Source: Sphingobium sp. CECT 9361 (GTDB taxonomy: Bacteria > Pseudomonadota > Alphaproteobacteria > Sphingomonadales > Sphingomonadaceae). Taken from it: a DNA stretch of 64,000 bases. The translations under genes and the position numbers were made by a program. The first letter of the stretch is position 1, and the number at the start of each line of letters is the position of its first letter. The stretch lies in NCBI RefSeq assembly GCF_918741285.1, contig NZ_CAKKNC010000018.1, positions 1 to 64,000 of the forward strand. Reading direction: 5' to 3'. The notes below the pieces were generated by a model. The model was not told where the DNA came from and did no database searches. It was given only the letters and a program-made list of their open reading frames with translations. Shown here piece by piece: positions 15,807-24,173 of the stretch.

Positions 15807-15998
15807 GGCGGCGCGCGCACCAGCGTGCTGCCGCAGTCAATGGCAAGATCTGCCCGATACAACTACTGCAGGACGTCTCCTGACGTGTCATCCCCCATCC
15901 TGGGAGCCGAAAATGCATCTGACTAGACAAGGGCCGCCCACATTTGGCCTCGCGATGCCTCAAAAACTGTCTCGAACTTCTCCATTGGAAACTTCCAC

Positions 15999-16364
15999 AT
16001 GATCGTTGTTCGTCGACCGCTCATAATCGCGATCTCCGATCCGGGGTTACGCAGTGTTCTGGCCGCTCTACTTACGATGGCGGGAGAAACACCGATATCG
16101 ACGGTCGATCACCTCGATCCGGCGTTGGGAGCAGAATTGCGCGAGATTGCCATCCTGGTCATCGACGAGCCGCTGATCTCTGCGACGCCGCCGGAATGGA
16201 CGGAGACGCTTCGAAACCAGTGCTGGACCGGCTCTCTCGTCATTGTAGCGGATCGCCTGCTGCGTCCCAGCGAGCCGGAAGACGGGATCATGTTGGTGCA
16301 GCGAAGCCAGGCCGCCTATGCAATACCGCCGATTATTTCGCGTTGGCAGGGGCAAGCGCTGTGA
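15999..16364 (+). CDS. Receiver-like protein lacking key residues (putative pseudo-receiver)
   Basis: A 121-residue protein with the alternating strand/helix pattern of a receiver: PLIIAISDPGLRSVLAALLTMAGE, EIAILVIDEPLIS and GSLVIVADRLL. Only one acidic residue remains where receivers have the DD pair, and the late Thr/Lys signature is not evident, so phosphorylation is doubtful. It ends one base before the end of the convergent FixJ-type regulator. It may modulate the neighbouring two-component pair, but that is inference. GGAA upstream of the ATG is a weak ribosome site. Confidence 0.5.
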   Translation: MIVVRRPLIIAISDPGLRSVLAALLTMAGETPISTVDHLDPALGAELREIAILVIDEPLISATPPEWTETLRNQCWTGSLVIVADRLLRPSEPEDGIMLVQRSQAAYAIPPIISRWQGQAL

Positions 16365-16985
16365 TCACGCAATCGGAATAAGCCCCGCTGCAAAAGCGAT
16401 CCGTAGTGCTTCGGAAAGGCTGCGAACGCCCAGCTTGTTCATCATGTTGGCACGGTGGATTTCCACTGTGCGGGGGCTTATGTCCAGATCGGCGGCGATC
16501 AGCTTGTTGGCACGGCCCTCTACCAACCTGATCAACACATCCTGCTCGCGTTGCGTCAGACTGGCGATGCTCTTCTTGGCGCGCTCAATGGCCGAACCTT
16601 TATGATGGTCTTGTTCGATTATCGTGAAAACTCTTTCGATGGTTCGCAAGAGCAATGCCGGTTCGCACGGCTTTTCAAGAAAATCCAGGGCGCGCAGTTT
16701 CATGGCCTCAACGGCGATGGATATGGCACCCTGTCCGGTCAGCATAATGGCCCCGAACTTTTGTGGGCAATCGGCAATGGCGCGCAGGACGTCCAGTCCG
16801 CTCATTCCCGGCATATTATAGTCAAGCAGGATGCAGCCCGGTTCGAAACGGTCCATTTCGGCTACGAAATCGTTTCCAGTTCTAAAAGAAAAGACCATAA
16901 GATTTGTTTGCGTGGATAGCAGACCTTGTAGCCCGGCCCGCACCGATTTGTCGTCATCAACAATATAGATATTGCGCGTTACCAT
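16365..16985 (-). CDS. FixJ-family response regulator (receiver + LuxR HTH)
   Basis: The 206-residue regulator has a receiver (acidic cluster D10-D12, phosphoacceptor D55 in ILLDYNMPGMSG, Thr in IMLTGQG, Lys in FLEKP) and a C-terminal LuxR-type helix-turn-helix (LTQREQDVLIRLVEGRANKLIAADL, SPRTVEIHRANMMNKL). This is the FixJ/TodT/StyR architecture. It lies 14 bases downstream of the histidine kinase gene, presumably its partner. A direct target could be the FNR/FixK-box region or the nearby receptor genes, but no FixJ site was recognised. Confidence 0.9.
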   Translation of the reverse strand: MVTRNIYIVDDDKSVRAGLQGLLSTQTNLMVFSFRTGNDFVAEMDRFEPGCILLDYNMPGMSGLDVLRAIADCPQKFGAIMLTGQGAISIAVEAMKLRALDFLEKPCEPALLLRTIERVFTIIEQDHHKGSAIERAKKSIASLTQREQDVLIRLVEGRANKLIAADLDISPRTVEIHRANMMNKLGVRSLSEALRIAFAAGLIPIA

Positions 16986-16999
16986 TTAAATTCCGTTTA

Positions 17000-18184
17000 C
17001 TAGGTTTTCGCGCTGGGCAGAGTGAAGCGGAACGTCGCCCCACCCTCCGGTCGGTTGGCTGCAGTAAGTGTACCCCCGTGCGCCATAATTATGCGACGTG
17101 AAATCGATAATCCTAACCCCATTCCCTTGTCACCCTTGGTCGACGCAAACGGAACATACAACCGGTCCATGATTTCGGGCTTGATGCCCGAGCCGGTATC
17201 GGAGACGCTAAATTCCACCATGTCGGCTTCTAAGCGTTTCGTGCCGATCGTCAGAATGCGTCCATCGCGGGGGCATTCGCTGAGCTCTTCCATCGCATTG
17301 CGGAGAAGATTGATGAACACCTGTCGTATCTGCGCGCAGTTGGCCAGCACGCATTTTGCCATGGGATCGAGATCGGACAATAATTGTATGTCCAAGTGTC
17401 CCGCCTCCAGAAACGTCGCGGCTATCGCATCGTCCAGCAGTTCCGACACGGATACGATATGCGTTTCCAGATCTTTGCTTTCGGCCAGTCCCATTCTGCG
17501 GATGATTTCACTGGCTCTCAGGGCTTGCTCCTTGGCCATCTGGACGAGCGCTATTCCTCGCTCATGGTTCATATCGTCATGCGGAAGCAGCTCGAACGCG
17601 CCAAGGAGATAGACGAGAGCGGCCAAAGGCTGGTTCAATTCATGCGCTAGCTCAGCCGCCATTTCGTTCATCCCGTATCGAGGCGAGCCGTCAGGTAGCT
17701 CGGTATGCACCGTGGCTACGTGCTCGTGCTCAATGGCCCAGTTTGAAATTTCATGCGATAAACCAAAAAGGTTTTGCGGCGTCCCGGACTCGATATTGCC
17801 TGTTTTCGATTTGGCTTGAGCTTTCCTGTCATCGCACTGCCATACGCAAGCCGCGGAAGGGCAGTCGGCAAGGAAAGCCTCCCTTATCGGCAGATAGTCA
17901 TATCTTTGAAAATCGCTCCTGCCTTTCTCGTCCGGGATCGTCGAACCGGGCGAAGCTATTTCCAGGGCGGGTCGAAAAGCACCGAATTGCCTACGCAATT
18001 TTCTCCAGCATTGACCGGATGTAGAACCATTATGGCGGTATTCCGGCTGACGTTCGGTGGCGACCGCAACTGCCGACCATAGAAATGCAAAGAGTACCGC
18101 ACAGCTCCCCCACGCCGCAATCATGGGCACAATCCCGTGCGGCATAAAACCTCTGCTGTACAGTAGGATGTCTGCCATACTCAT
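17000..18184 (-). CDS. Sensor histidine kinase, FixL/DctB-type transmitter with unusual N-terminus
   Basis: 394 residues. The transmitter is clear: H-box MNEMAAELAHELNQPLAAL with His181, N-box INLLRNAMEEL, VSDTGSGIKP and GMGLGLSISRRI, all typical of FixL-like HisKA kinases. One membrane segment spans about residues 17-43. The region between (44-170) has no PAS or heme signature but contains four Cys (C59, C108, C113, C117), the last three in CPSAACVWQC. That part has less typical codon use and could be degenerate. Upstream of the FixJ-type gene in the same direction. The Shine-Dalgarno is weak, and ATG 18178 (MADILL) is an alternative start. Confidence 0.8.
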   Translation of the reverse strand: MSMADILLYSRGFMPHGIVPMIAAWGSCAVLFAFLWSAVAVATERQPEYRHNGSTSGQCWRKLRRQFGAFRPALEIASPGSTIPDEKGRSDFQRYDYLPIREAFLADCPSAACVWQCDDRKAQAKSKTGNIESGTPQNLFGLSHEISNWAIEHEHVATVHTELPDGSPRYGMNEMAAELAHELNQPLAALVYLLGAFELLPHDDMNHERGIALVQMAKEQALRASEIIRRMGLAESKDLETHIVSVSELLDDAIAATFLEAGHLDIQLLSDLDPMAKCVLANCAQIRQVFINLLRNAMEELSECPRDGRILTIGTKRLEADMVEFSVSDTGSGIKPEIMDRLYVPFASTKGDKGMGLGLSISRRIIMAHGGTLTAANRPEGGATFRFTLPSAKT

Positions 18185-18707
18185 CAGGCCAGCCGCCCAT
18201 GCGAGGGGCGAATTGCTTGGCCAAACAATGTCGTGGGGCAGGCTGTAAATCGGCTGAAAAATCCACGCACCATAATATTACCACACAATCAAACGCTCAA
18301 TATTTTTTGATATTTATCAATGAACCGTCCAATATAAAGTAGGTATTTAGACATATAGGATTTTGCACTTATATTCCCTATTGTACGGTCTTACGATTTG
18401 ATCGTCCGCGCGCTGTAATGCTGCGCTGCAACCTTCGACATTGTCGTGGTCTTCGATACAGTTACCCACGCATGTGGCTTCCCCGGAGAGTCCGGGCATG
18501 ATCAAGGTAGTCCCGGTCTTTGGCCCTATTTTGATCGATTTTTATCTCAACCTTGGCGGTCGGCGGAATCCCAAAGCGATCGATACCGTTCCCACCGCGC
18601 ATCTTCCAATGGCCTAATAAATTTTGCGCAGGACGTCGGTCAGGAGGATTTTTTCCTAGAATGGTTGATGCCCACGTTTGGCAAAGCTCAGTTCGTGAAA
18701 GAAACGG
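18185..18707. other. 523-bp intergenic region between the histidine kinase and chemoreceptor genes
   Basis: The stretch 18270-18400 is conspicuously AT-rich and contains a perfect FNR/FixK-type box. Separated arms ACCGTCCAATA (18324-18334) and TATTGTACGGT (18379-18389) match as an imperfect inverted repeat. TTTTTCCTAGAAT at 18650-18662, 46 bases before the receptor ATG, resembles the motility -10 elements. An open frame at 18446-18730 has no recognisable similarity and atypical composition and is not called. Confidence 0.6.
18307..18320. promoter_or_regulatory. FNR/FixK-type anaerobox TTGAT-ATTT-ATCAA
   Basis: A perfect match to the TTGAT-N4-ATCAA consensus recognised by FNR/FixK/Anr-family regulators. 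It lies 123 bases upstream of the histidine kinase start (minus strand) and 387 bases upstream of the chemoreceptor start (plus strand). An FNR-family regulator gene is not present in this window. The exact consensus and the oxygen-linked neighbours support a real site. Direction of control is unknown. Confidence 0.6.
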
Positions 18708-20102
18708 ATGATGATGAAATGGTACTGTGAAGTCGCTCCTATACGGCAAAAGCTGTTTATTACCTTCTGCGTTATGACAGCGATGGTCGCTCTGGCTGCA
18801 ATAAGCGGCAGTTTCGCGACATGGTTCGGCGGTCTGACCATCGGGTTAGTGGTGGGGATGGTGCTGGTTGCCGCAACGGCAATCATCGGCGCATGGTTCC
18901 GTAAAGCGATCGCAGATCCCTATGTGACGACTGTGGTTCGCATGGAAGGTCTGGCGAACGGCGATTTGAGCAGTGCCATTGAGTTTACAGACAATAGCGA
19001 TTGCGTCGGTCGGCTGACCAAGGCGATGTTCACATTCCGTGATGCTGCCGTGACGCAAATCGATCGAGCGGCTGAGCAAAGGGAAGTCGTCGATACATTA
19101 TCGACGCATCTGGAGGAACTGTCCGCAGGTGACCTCATGGCAGCGATCGAAACTGACTTTCCTTTCGAATATGCGACGCTCAAGACCAATTTCAATGCAG
19201 CTCTGGACAACCTGCGCGCATTGATCAGCTCCGTCAGCGAAAGTGCATCCACCATCGGCACGGGCTCCAGCGAAATCGCGCATGCATCCGAAGATCTGGC
19301 GCGGCGTACCGAAAGCAATGCCGCTAGCCTGGAAGAAACGTCGGCTGCCGTCACGCAGATGGATGGCCGCCTGCAGGCGACTGCCGCAGCAGCGATGAGC
19401 ACGGTCAGTCGTGCCAATCAGGCGATAGAGACGGTCGGTAGCGGTCGATCGATCGCTGCAGAGGCCGTTCAGTCCATGGGCCGGGTGTCGGAAAGCGCCA
19501 AGGGAATCGACAATGTGATCGAAGGACTGGACAAGATCGCTTTCCAGACCCGCGTGCTTGCGATGAATGCTGCAGTTGAAGCAGGTCGGGCAGGCGATGC
19601 CGGACGTGGCTTTGCCGTCGTGGCCGATCTCGTCAGTGCGCTCGCTATGCGCGCTGAGGAAGAAGCCAAGCGTGCGCGCGATCAGTTGACAGCCACGCAG
19701 ACGGAAATCGTTATTGCCGTCAAGGCTGTGCAAAAAGTCGATGGGGCCCTCGAAGGCATTTCGAGCGACGTTGGGCAAGTGCACGAACTGTTGGCGACGA
19801 TCGCTTCGGACAATCAGGCCCAGTCGGTGGCTGTCACGCAAATTTCCGCAGCAATTCGGACGATGGACCAATCGACGCAGCAAAATGCGGCCATGGTCGA
19901 GGAAACGTCTGCCGCAGCCCGCAATCTCAACGGCGAGGTGAGCATGCTCACCGATGCTGCAGGTAAGTTCAACATTCACGATTCGGGCGTGCGCAGCAAG
20001 GTGCGCCGGGCGTTCGGTAGCGGCGATCATTCGCCTGGCGCTGCAGGTACGGCCCGACCGCTTCCTGCGTCCGCTATTACTGCGCTCGTCCGGGCCGACT
20101 AG
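18708..20102 (+). CDS. Methyl-accepting chemotaxis protein, membrane-anchored, no periplasmic domain
   Basis: 464 residues. Two closely spaced membrane helices (about 14-35 and 41-62) with almost no periplasmic loop, a HAMP region (63-115), then a cytoplasmic signalling domain with the conserved hairpin ([29 protein letters not shown]). It must sense an intracellular or membrane cue, for example redox or energy state. The signalling domain is closely similar to that of the next gene, including [27 protein letters not shown]. Unlike that paralogue it lacks a C-terminal CheR pentapeptide. Start within ATGATGATG at 18708, the Shine-Dalgarno being weak (GAAAG). Confidence 0.9.
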   Translation: MMMKWYCEVAPIRQKLFITFCVMTAMVALAAISGSFATWFGGLTIGLVVGMVLVAATAIIGAWFRKAIADPYVTTVVRMEGLANGDLSSAIEFTDNSDCVGRLTKAMFTFRDAAVTQIDRAAEQREVVDTLSTHLEELSAGDLMAAIETDFPFEYATLKTNFNAALDNLRALISSVSESASTIGTGSSEIAHASEDLARRTESNAASLEETSAAVTQMDGRLQATAAAAMSTVSRANQAIETVGSGRSIAAEAVQSMGRVSESAKGIDNVIEGLDKIAFQTRVLAMNAAVEAGRAGDAGRGFAVVADLVSALAMRAEEEAKRARDQLTATQTEIVIAVKAVQKVDGALEGISSDVGQVHELLATIASDNQAQSVAVTQISAAIRTMDQSTQQNAAMVEETSAAARNLNGEVSMLTDAAGKFNIHDSGVRSKVRRAFGSGDHSPGAAGTARPLPASAITALVRAD

Positions 20103-20199
20103 CTTTGGGCGGGAGTGGGGGCTGTACGGTTTGCGGCCCCCTGTAAGTTCATTATCGGCGCTATAAAAAATAATAACAGGGCTTCGGCCGGAGAACATC

Positions 20200-21762
20200 A
20201 TGTCCATTGATCAGGTTAAATCGCGCCTCGCCTTCATGGAAATCGACGAGAGGCAGCAGGCGACGATTGCATCTGTTCGGCCCCTGGTAAAATCGCTCAT
20301 AGGTCGGGCGCTCGATCGCTTTTATGCACGCGCCAGTATGCAGGCGGAGACGGCGCGACACTTCCGCGATCCAAAGCACATGGCATCTGCCAAGGTGAAG
20401 CAGGAAGCGCACTGGATGTCTATCGCCAGCGGTCGCTTCGACGAGAGTTTCTACACGAGCGTCCGTCGGATCGGGACAGTTCACGCCCGTATAGGTCTGG
20501 AACCCCGCTGGTACATCGGCGCATATGCGCTGGTGCTGGAAGATCTCATCGCCGGCATCGGGCGGCATTATCGGCCTTGGCGGCGGGCGTTGTCGCTGTT
20601 TCGGATGCCGAGCGCCACGCAGGCGAGCATAGCCATCGTCAAGGCAGCGTTACTCGACATGGAATTGTCGGTCTCGATATATTTTGAGGAAGCGCAGATC
20701 GAACGCAATGCTGCGATTTCGGCGACAGCCCATGCGCTCGATGCGCTGGCACAGGGAGACCTGACGACAGACCTGACCGGGTTGCCAGCCAACTTCCTGG
20801 CGTTGGAACAGAGTTACAATAAGGCCCTGGGGCAGTTGCGCGGATTGATCGGCGTCGTTTCGGAAAGTGCCGATGCCATAGGTACGGGGTCAGACGAGAT
20901 CGCGCATGCGTCGGAAGATCTTGCCCGCCGGACCGAGAGTAATGCTGCCTCGCTGGAGGAAGCGGCTGCGGCCATCGCACAGATCGACGAACGGCTCAGG
21001 GCTTCGGTAACGGCCGCAGAGGTAACGGTGGAACGTGCCGATGAAGCAAGGGGCATGGTTGGAAGCGGTCGAGCGATAGCGGATGAAGCCGTGCAGGCGA
21101 TGGGACGGGTGGCGGAAAGCGCAAAAGGCATTGATGACGTCATTGAAGGTCTGGACAAGATTGCGTTCCAGACGCGGGTGCTTGCGATGAATGCCGCTGT
21201 CGAGGCCGGTCGAGCGGGCGATGCAGGAAGAGGCTTCGCAGTCGTGGCCGATCTTGTTTCGGCATTGGCCATGCGCGCCGAGGAAGAGGCGAAGCGCGCC
21301 CGCGATCAGCTTACGGTTACGCAGGCCGAAATCGTGGTCGCCGTTGACGCCGTTCAAAAGGTGGATAGTTCGTTCTCCGGGATTTCGGACGGTGTAAGTC
21401 ACGTCCATGAATCGGTCGGCAGCATGGCCTCTGGAAACCATGCCCAAGCTTCTGCCATTGCAGAGATCGCCGCCACTATTACCATGATCGACCAGTCTAC
21501 CCAGCAAAACGCAGCGATGGTCGAGCAGACTTCGGCGGCAGCGCGAAATCTGGCGAGCGAGGTCGTCAATCTTACAAATCAGTCCGCGCAATTCAAAACC
21601 ACGACCAAGCCTATTGCCCACCGGGTGCCGCAAAAGAAAACCCGCACCCCGACACAGCAAACTGGCGGTGCAAGACCGCGGAGTGTTGTTTCGGCCAAGC
21701 CATTGCGCGCTGCTGCGGTTCCCGCGTCGATGTCCGACGATGATGCCTGGCAATCATTTTAA
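20200..21762 (+). CDS. Globin-coupled chemoreceptor (aerotaxis transducer, HemAT-like)
   Basis: 520 residues, no membrane segment. Residues 1-160 are a protoglobin/globin-coupled-sensor domain with the proximal heme ligand His95 in [17 protein letters not shown]. Residues 190-450 form the MCP signalling domain, highly similar to the preceding receptor. The protein ends in DDAWQSF, whose last five residues fit the x-W-x-x-F pentapeptide that tethers CheR/CheB. Globin-coupled receptors of this type sense oxygen through heme and drive aerotaxis. Start ATG 20200 follows a moderate ribosome site. Paralogue and neighbour suggest a duplication followed by domain swap. Confidence 0.92.
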   Translation: MSIDQVKSRLAFMEIDERQQATIASVRPLVKSLIGRALDRFYARASMQAETARHFRDPKHMASAKVKQEAHWMSIASGRFDESFYTSVRRIGTVHARIGLEPRWYIGAYALVLEDLIAGIGRHYRPWRRALSLFRMPSATQASIAIVKAALLDMELSVSIYFEEAQIERNAAISATAHALDALAQGDLTTDLTGLPANFLALEQSYNKALGQLRGLIGVVSESADAIGTGSDEIAHASEDLARRTESNAASLEEAAAAIAQIDERLRASVTAAEVTVERADEARGMVGSGRAIADEAVQAMGRVAESAKGIDDVIEGLDKIAFQTRVLAMNAAVEAGRAGDAGRGFAVVADLVSALAMRAEEEAKRARDQLTVTQAEIVVAVDAVQKVDSSFSGISDGVSHVHESVGSMASGNHAQASAIAEIAATITMIDQSTQQNAAMVEQTSAAARNLASEVVNLTNQSAQFKTTTKPIAHRVPQKKTRTPTQQTGGARPRSVVSAKPLRAAAVPASMSDDDAWQSF

Positions 21763-21782
21763 GGCAAAAAGGTCCGTCCACC

Positions 21783-21816
21783 CCCGGCAGTGAGCGCCCG
21801 ACCGTACACTGCCGGG
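21783..21816 (+). terminator. Hairpin downstream of the globin-coupled receptor gene
   Basis: CCCGGCAGTG (21783-21792) and CACTGCCGGG (21807-21816) form a perfect 10-bp stem with a 14-base loop, 20 bases past the stop codon. There is no T-run, so it could be a factor-dependent terminator or an mRNA-stabilising stem. Confidence 0.5.
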
Positions 21817-21975
21817 ATGTCGAGAACAGCAAGAGAAAGAACATAGTCATCAAAGCAAATAGATAGCTTGGGTCGGGCCAGGGGCCGGAGATTTCCTACA
21901 ATAGAAGACATCGGCGACCGTCAACCGACGCGGCCGTTCATTGCAGGCAGTTCAGGTATCTTCAGGGAAGAGACT

Positions 21976-23988
21976 GTGTTTCACGACTTTAAAACATGGC
22001 TGTGTTTGTCGAACGATCCGGGGATCATCATTGCGCAATATGACGCAATGCGTCGCCAGATGCCGATGCTCTTCGCTTTGCTTATCATCAATGCTGCGGC
22101 TGTCACATATATCCACTATCTCTGGGCACCCCAATGGCTGACGGTCGGTATTACCGCTTGCCTCATTTCAATCGTTGCCGTCCGTCTTCTTGCATGGACA
22201 GTATTTGCCGAAGCAACCGCTAAGATCACGCCGGAGCGAGCGCGGAAGTTATTGCAAAGGTCGATAGTATCCGCGACGGCGTTCTCGCTCGCGTTCCTGA
22301 CATGGGCTATGCTGCTGGATCAATATGGCGGTCAGCTTGAGCATGCACATATCGCAGTGTTTACCGCGATAACGGTGATCGGTTGCACATTTTGCCTGAT
22401 GCATCTCCCCCAGGCGGCATTGCTCGTGAATGTCACCATAATGGTGCCGCTGCTGATTTATTACCTGTGCCGTGGCAACCCGATTTTCATCGCGATAGGA
22501 TTCAATATAGCGTTGGTCAGTGCGGTTATGACCCGTGTTCTGTTGAACACCTATGCTGCATTTACCACGCAGATTCTGTCGCAGGCCAGTCTGGCTTTGC
22601 AACAGGTAGCGACCGAGCGACTGGGGGAGGACAATGCCCGGCTTGCCTTGATCGACATGCTGACGGGCTTGCCCAATCGGCGTTACTTCTTCAGCCGTCT
22701 GGACGAAATGCTGCAGGAATGCGCTGTAACCGGAGAGCGGTTTGCGGTCGGTATATTCGATCTCGATCGCTTCAAACCGGTGAACGATATGTATGGCCAT
22801 GTGATGGGCGATCGGTTGCTCGCCGATGTGGGAAGGCGATTGGCCGGCCAGGTCGGCGAGGGTATCCTGATCGCGCGGCTGGGGGGCGACGAGTTCGGCG
22901 CGCTTATTTCCACCTATGGCGACCGTGCCTTTGCCACAGGCCAACATATCTGCGCATTGTTGTCCGAGCCGTTCGATATTGATGACAACCGCCTGTCACT
23001 AGGCTGTTCGGGTGGAATCGCGATCTATCCGGATGCTGGCACCGATGCGAATGAGCTGATCGATCGCGCGGATTATGCTCTCTATAATGTGAAGTCCGCG
23101 CACCGGGGGGGATGCGCCCTGTTCTCGGCGGACCATGAAACGCGCATCCGGTCCGAACGTGCGATGGAAGCGGCGTTACAGACGGCAGATCTCGATGCGG
23201 AACTGCATGTCGAGTTTCAGCCGATCATGTGTCTGTCGACATTGACCATCCTGGGAGTGGAGGCACTGGGTCGCTGGACCAGTCCGCTCATCGGCGAGGT
23301 TCCGCCGGATCGCTTCATCGCCGTGGCGGAACGGGTGGGGATGATGCACCCCATCACGATCAAGCTGTTTCGAAAGGCCCTGCGCAGCTTTGTCGCGATG
23401 CCGAGAAATATCGGTCTTTCGTTCAATCTTTCGGCGCAGGACATCGTTTCTTCAGAATTGATTGCGCTGCTTATGGCGGCGATTGAGGAAGAAGGGGTTG
23501 ACCCGTCCAGGGTCACCTTCGAATTGACCGAGACGGCATTGATGTGTGATTTCGATGCTGCTGTTTCAGGTATCCGGCGGTTACGCAGCATCGGCATCGC
23601 CATCGCGCTGGACGATTTCGGCACGGGCTATTCCAGCCTCAGTTCACTCAATCGCTTGCCGCTGGACGAGGTGAAGATCGACCGCAGCTTTGTCGACGGC
23701 CTTGGTGAAAAGGCTGGACGCAATATTGTGGGCGCTATTCTGGGTCTGTGCCGCACACTTGAGATCGACTGTATCATCGAAGGTATCGAAACGGAATTGC
23801 AGCATTCGCAAGCGAACGAACTTGGGTTTGACTTGGCCCAGGGGTATTTGTTCGCGACGCCGATGACGATGCCGTCTCTGTTGCTCTGGCTGGAGGAGCG
23901 CGGCTGGCAGGAAGGGTTCAGTTTCCCTCGCCCGCGTCACATGCTGACCAACAGGGGCAGATCGATAGCACGCATACGACCTGTCTGA
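21976..23988 (+). CDS. Six-TM diguanylate cyclase/phosphodiesterase (GGDEF-EAL)
   Basis: About 670 residues from GTG 21976, chosen because AGGGAAGAG lies just upstream and the residues before it (frame open from 21868) look non-coding. Six membrane helices (about residues 28-210) form a MASE-like sensor. The GGDEF domain has an intact RLGGDEF but no RxxD inhibitory site in the usual place. The EAL domain has its catalytic set: EALGRW, NLSAQD, FELTE, DDFGTGYSSL, KIDRSF, EGIE and QGYLF. Both c-di-GMP synthesis and breakdown are therefore possible. It probably feeds the PilZ protein and the motility/attachment decision. Confidence 0.9.
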   Translation: MFHDFKTWLCLSNDPGIIIAQYDAMRRQMPMLFALLIINAAAVTYIHYLWAPQWLTVGITACLISIVAVRLLAWTVFAEATAKITPERARKLLQRSIVSATAFSLAFLTWAMLLDQYGGQLEHAHIAVFTAITVIGCTFCLMHLPQAALLVNVTIMVPLLIYYLCRGNPIFIAIGFNIALVSAVMTRVLLNTYAAFTTQILSQASLALQQVATERLGEDNARLALIDMLTGLPNRRYFFSRLDEMLQECAVTGERFAVGIFDLDRFKPVNDMYGHVMGDRLLADVGRRLAGQVGEGILIARLGGDEFGALISTYGDRAFATGQHICALLSEPFDIDDNRLSLGCSGGIAIYPDAGTDANELIDRADYALYNVKSAHRGGCALFSADHETRIRSERAMEAALQTADLDAELHVEFQPIMCLSTLTILGVEALGRWTSPLIGEVPPDRFIAVAERVGMMHPITIKLFRKALRSFVAMPRNIGLSFNLSAQDIVSSELIALLMAAIEEEGVDPSRVTFELTETALMCDFDAAVSGIRRLRSIGIAIALDDFGTGYSSLSSLNRLPLDEVKIDRSFVDGLGEKAGRNIVGAILGLCRTLEIDCIIEGIETELQHSQANELGFDLAQGYLFATPMTMPSLLLWLEERGWQEGFSFPRPRHMLTNRGRSIARIRPV

Positions 23989-24173
23989 ATTTCACGCTCG
24001 TTCGTAGACGGTGCAGGCAGCCGCCAACGATCGACGATAGCTATTGCTCGCCGCTGCACCGATGTTCTTGTGGATCTCATCGAAAGATATCCCGCGGATA
24101 TAAGGCCAATAATCGGGCTATCCGCCGCGAGACCCCGGAACGGCGAGGCCTCACGGCAATGAGCCTCGAACCC

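Noticed and set aside
18446..18730. A 94-codon open frame upstream of the first chemoreceptor
   Set aside because: No recognisable similarity, no good ribosome site and it overlaps the start of the receptor gene in another frame. The sequence reads like intergenic DNA.
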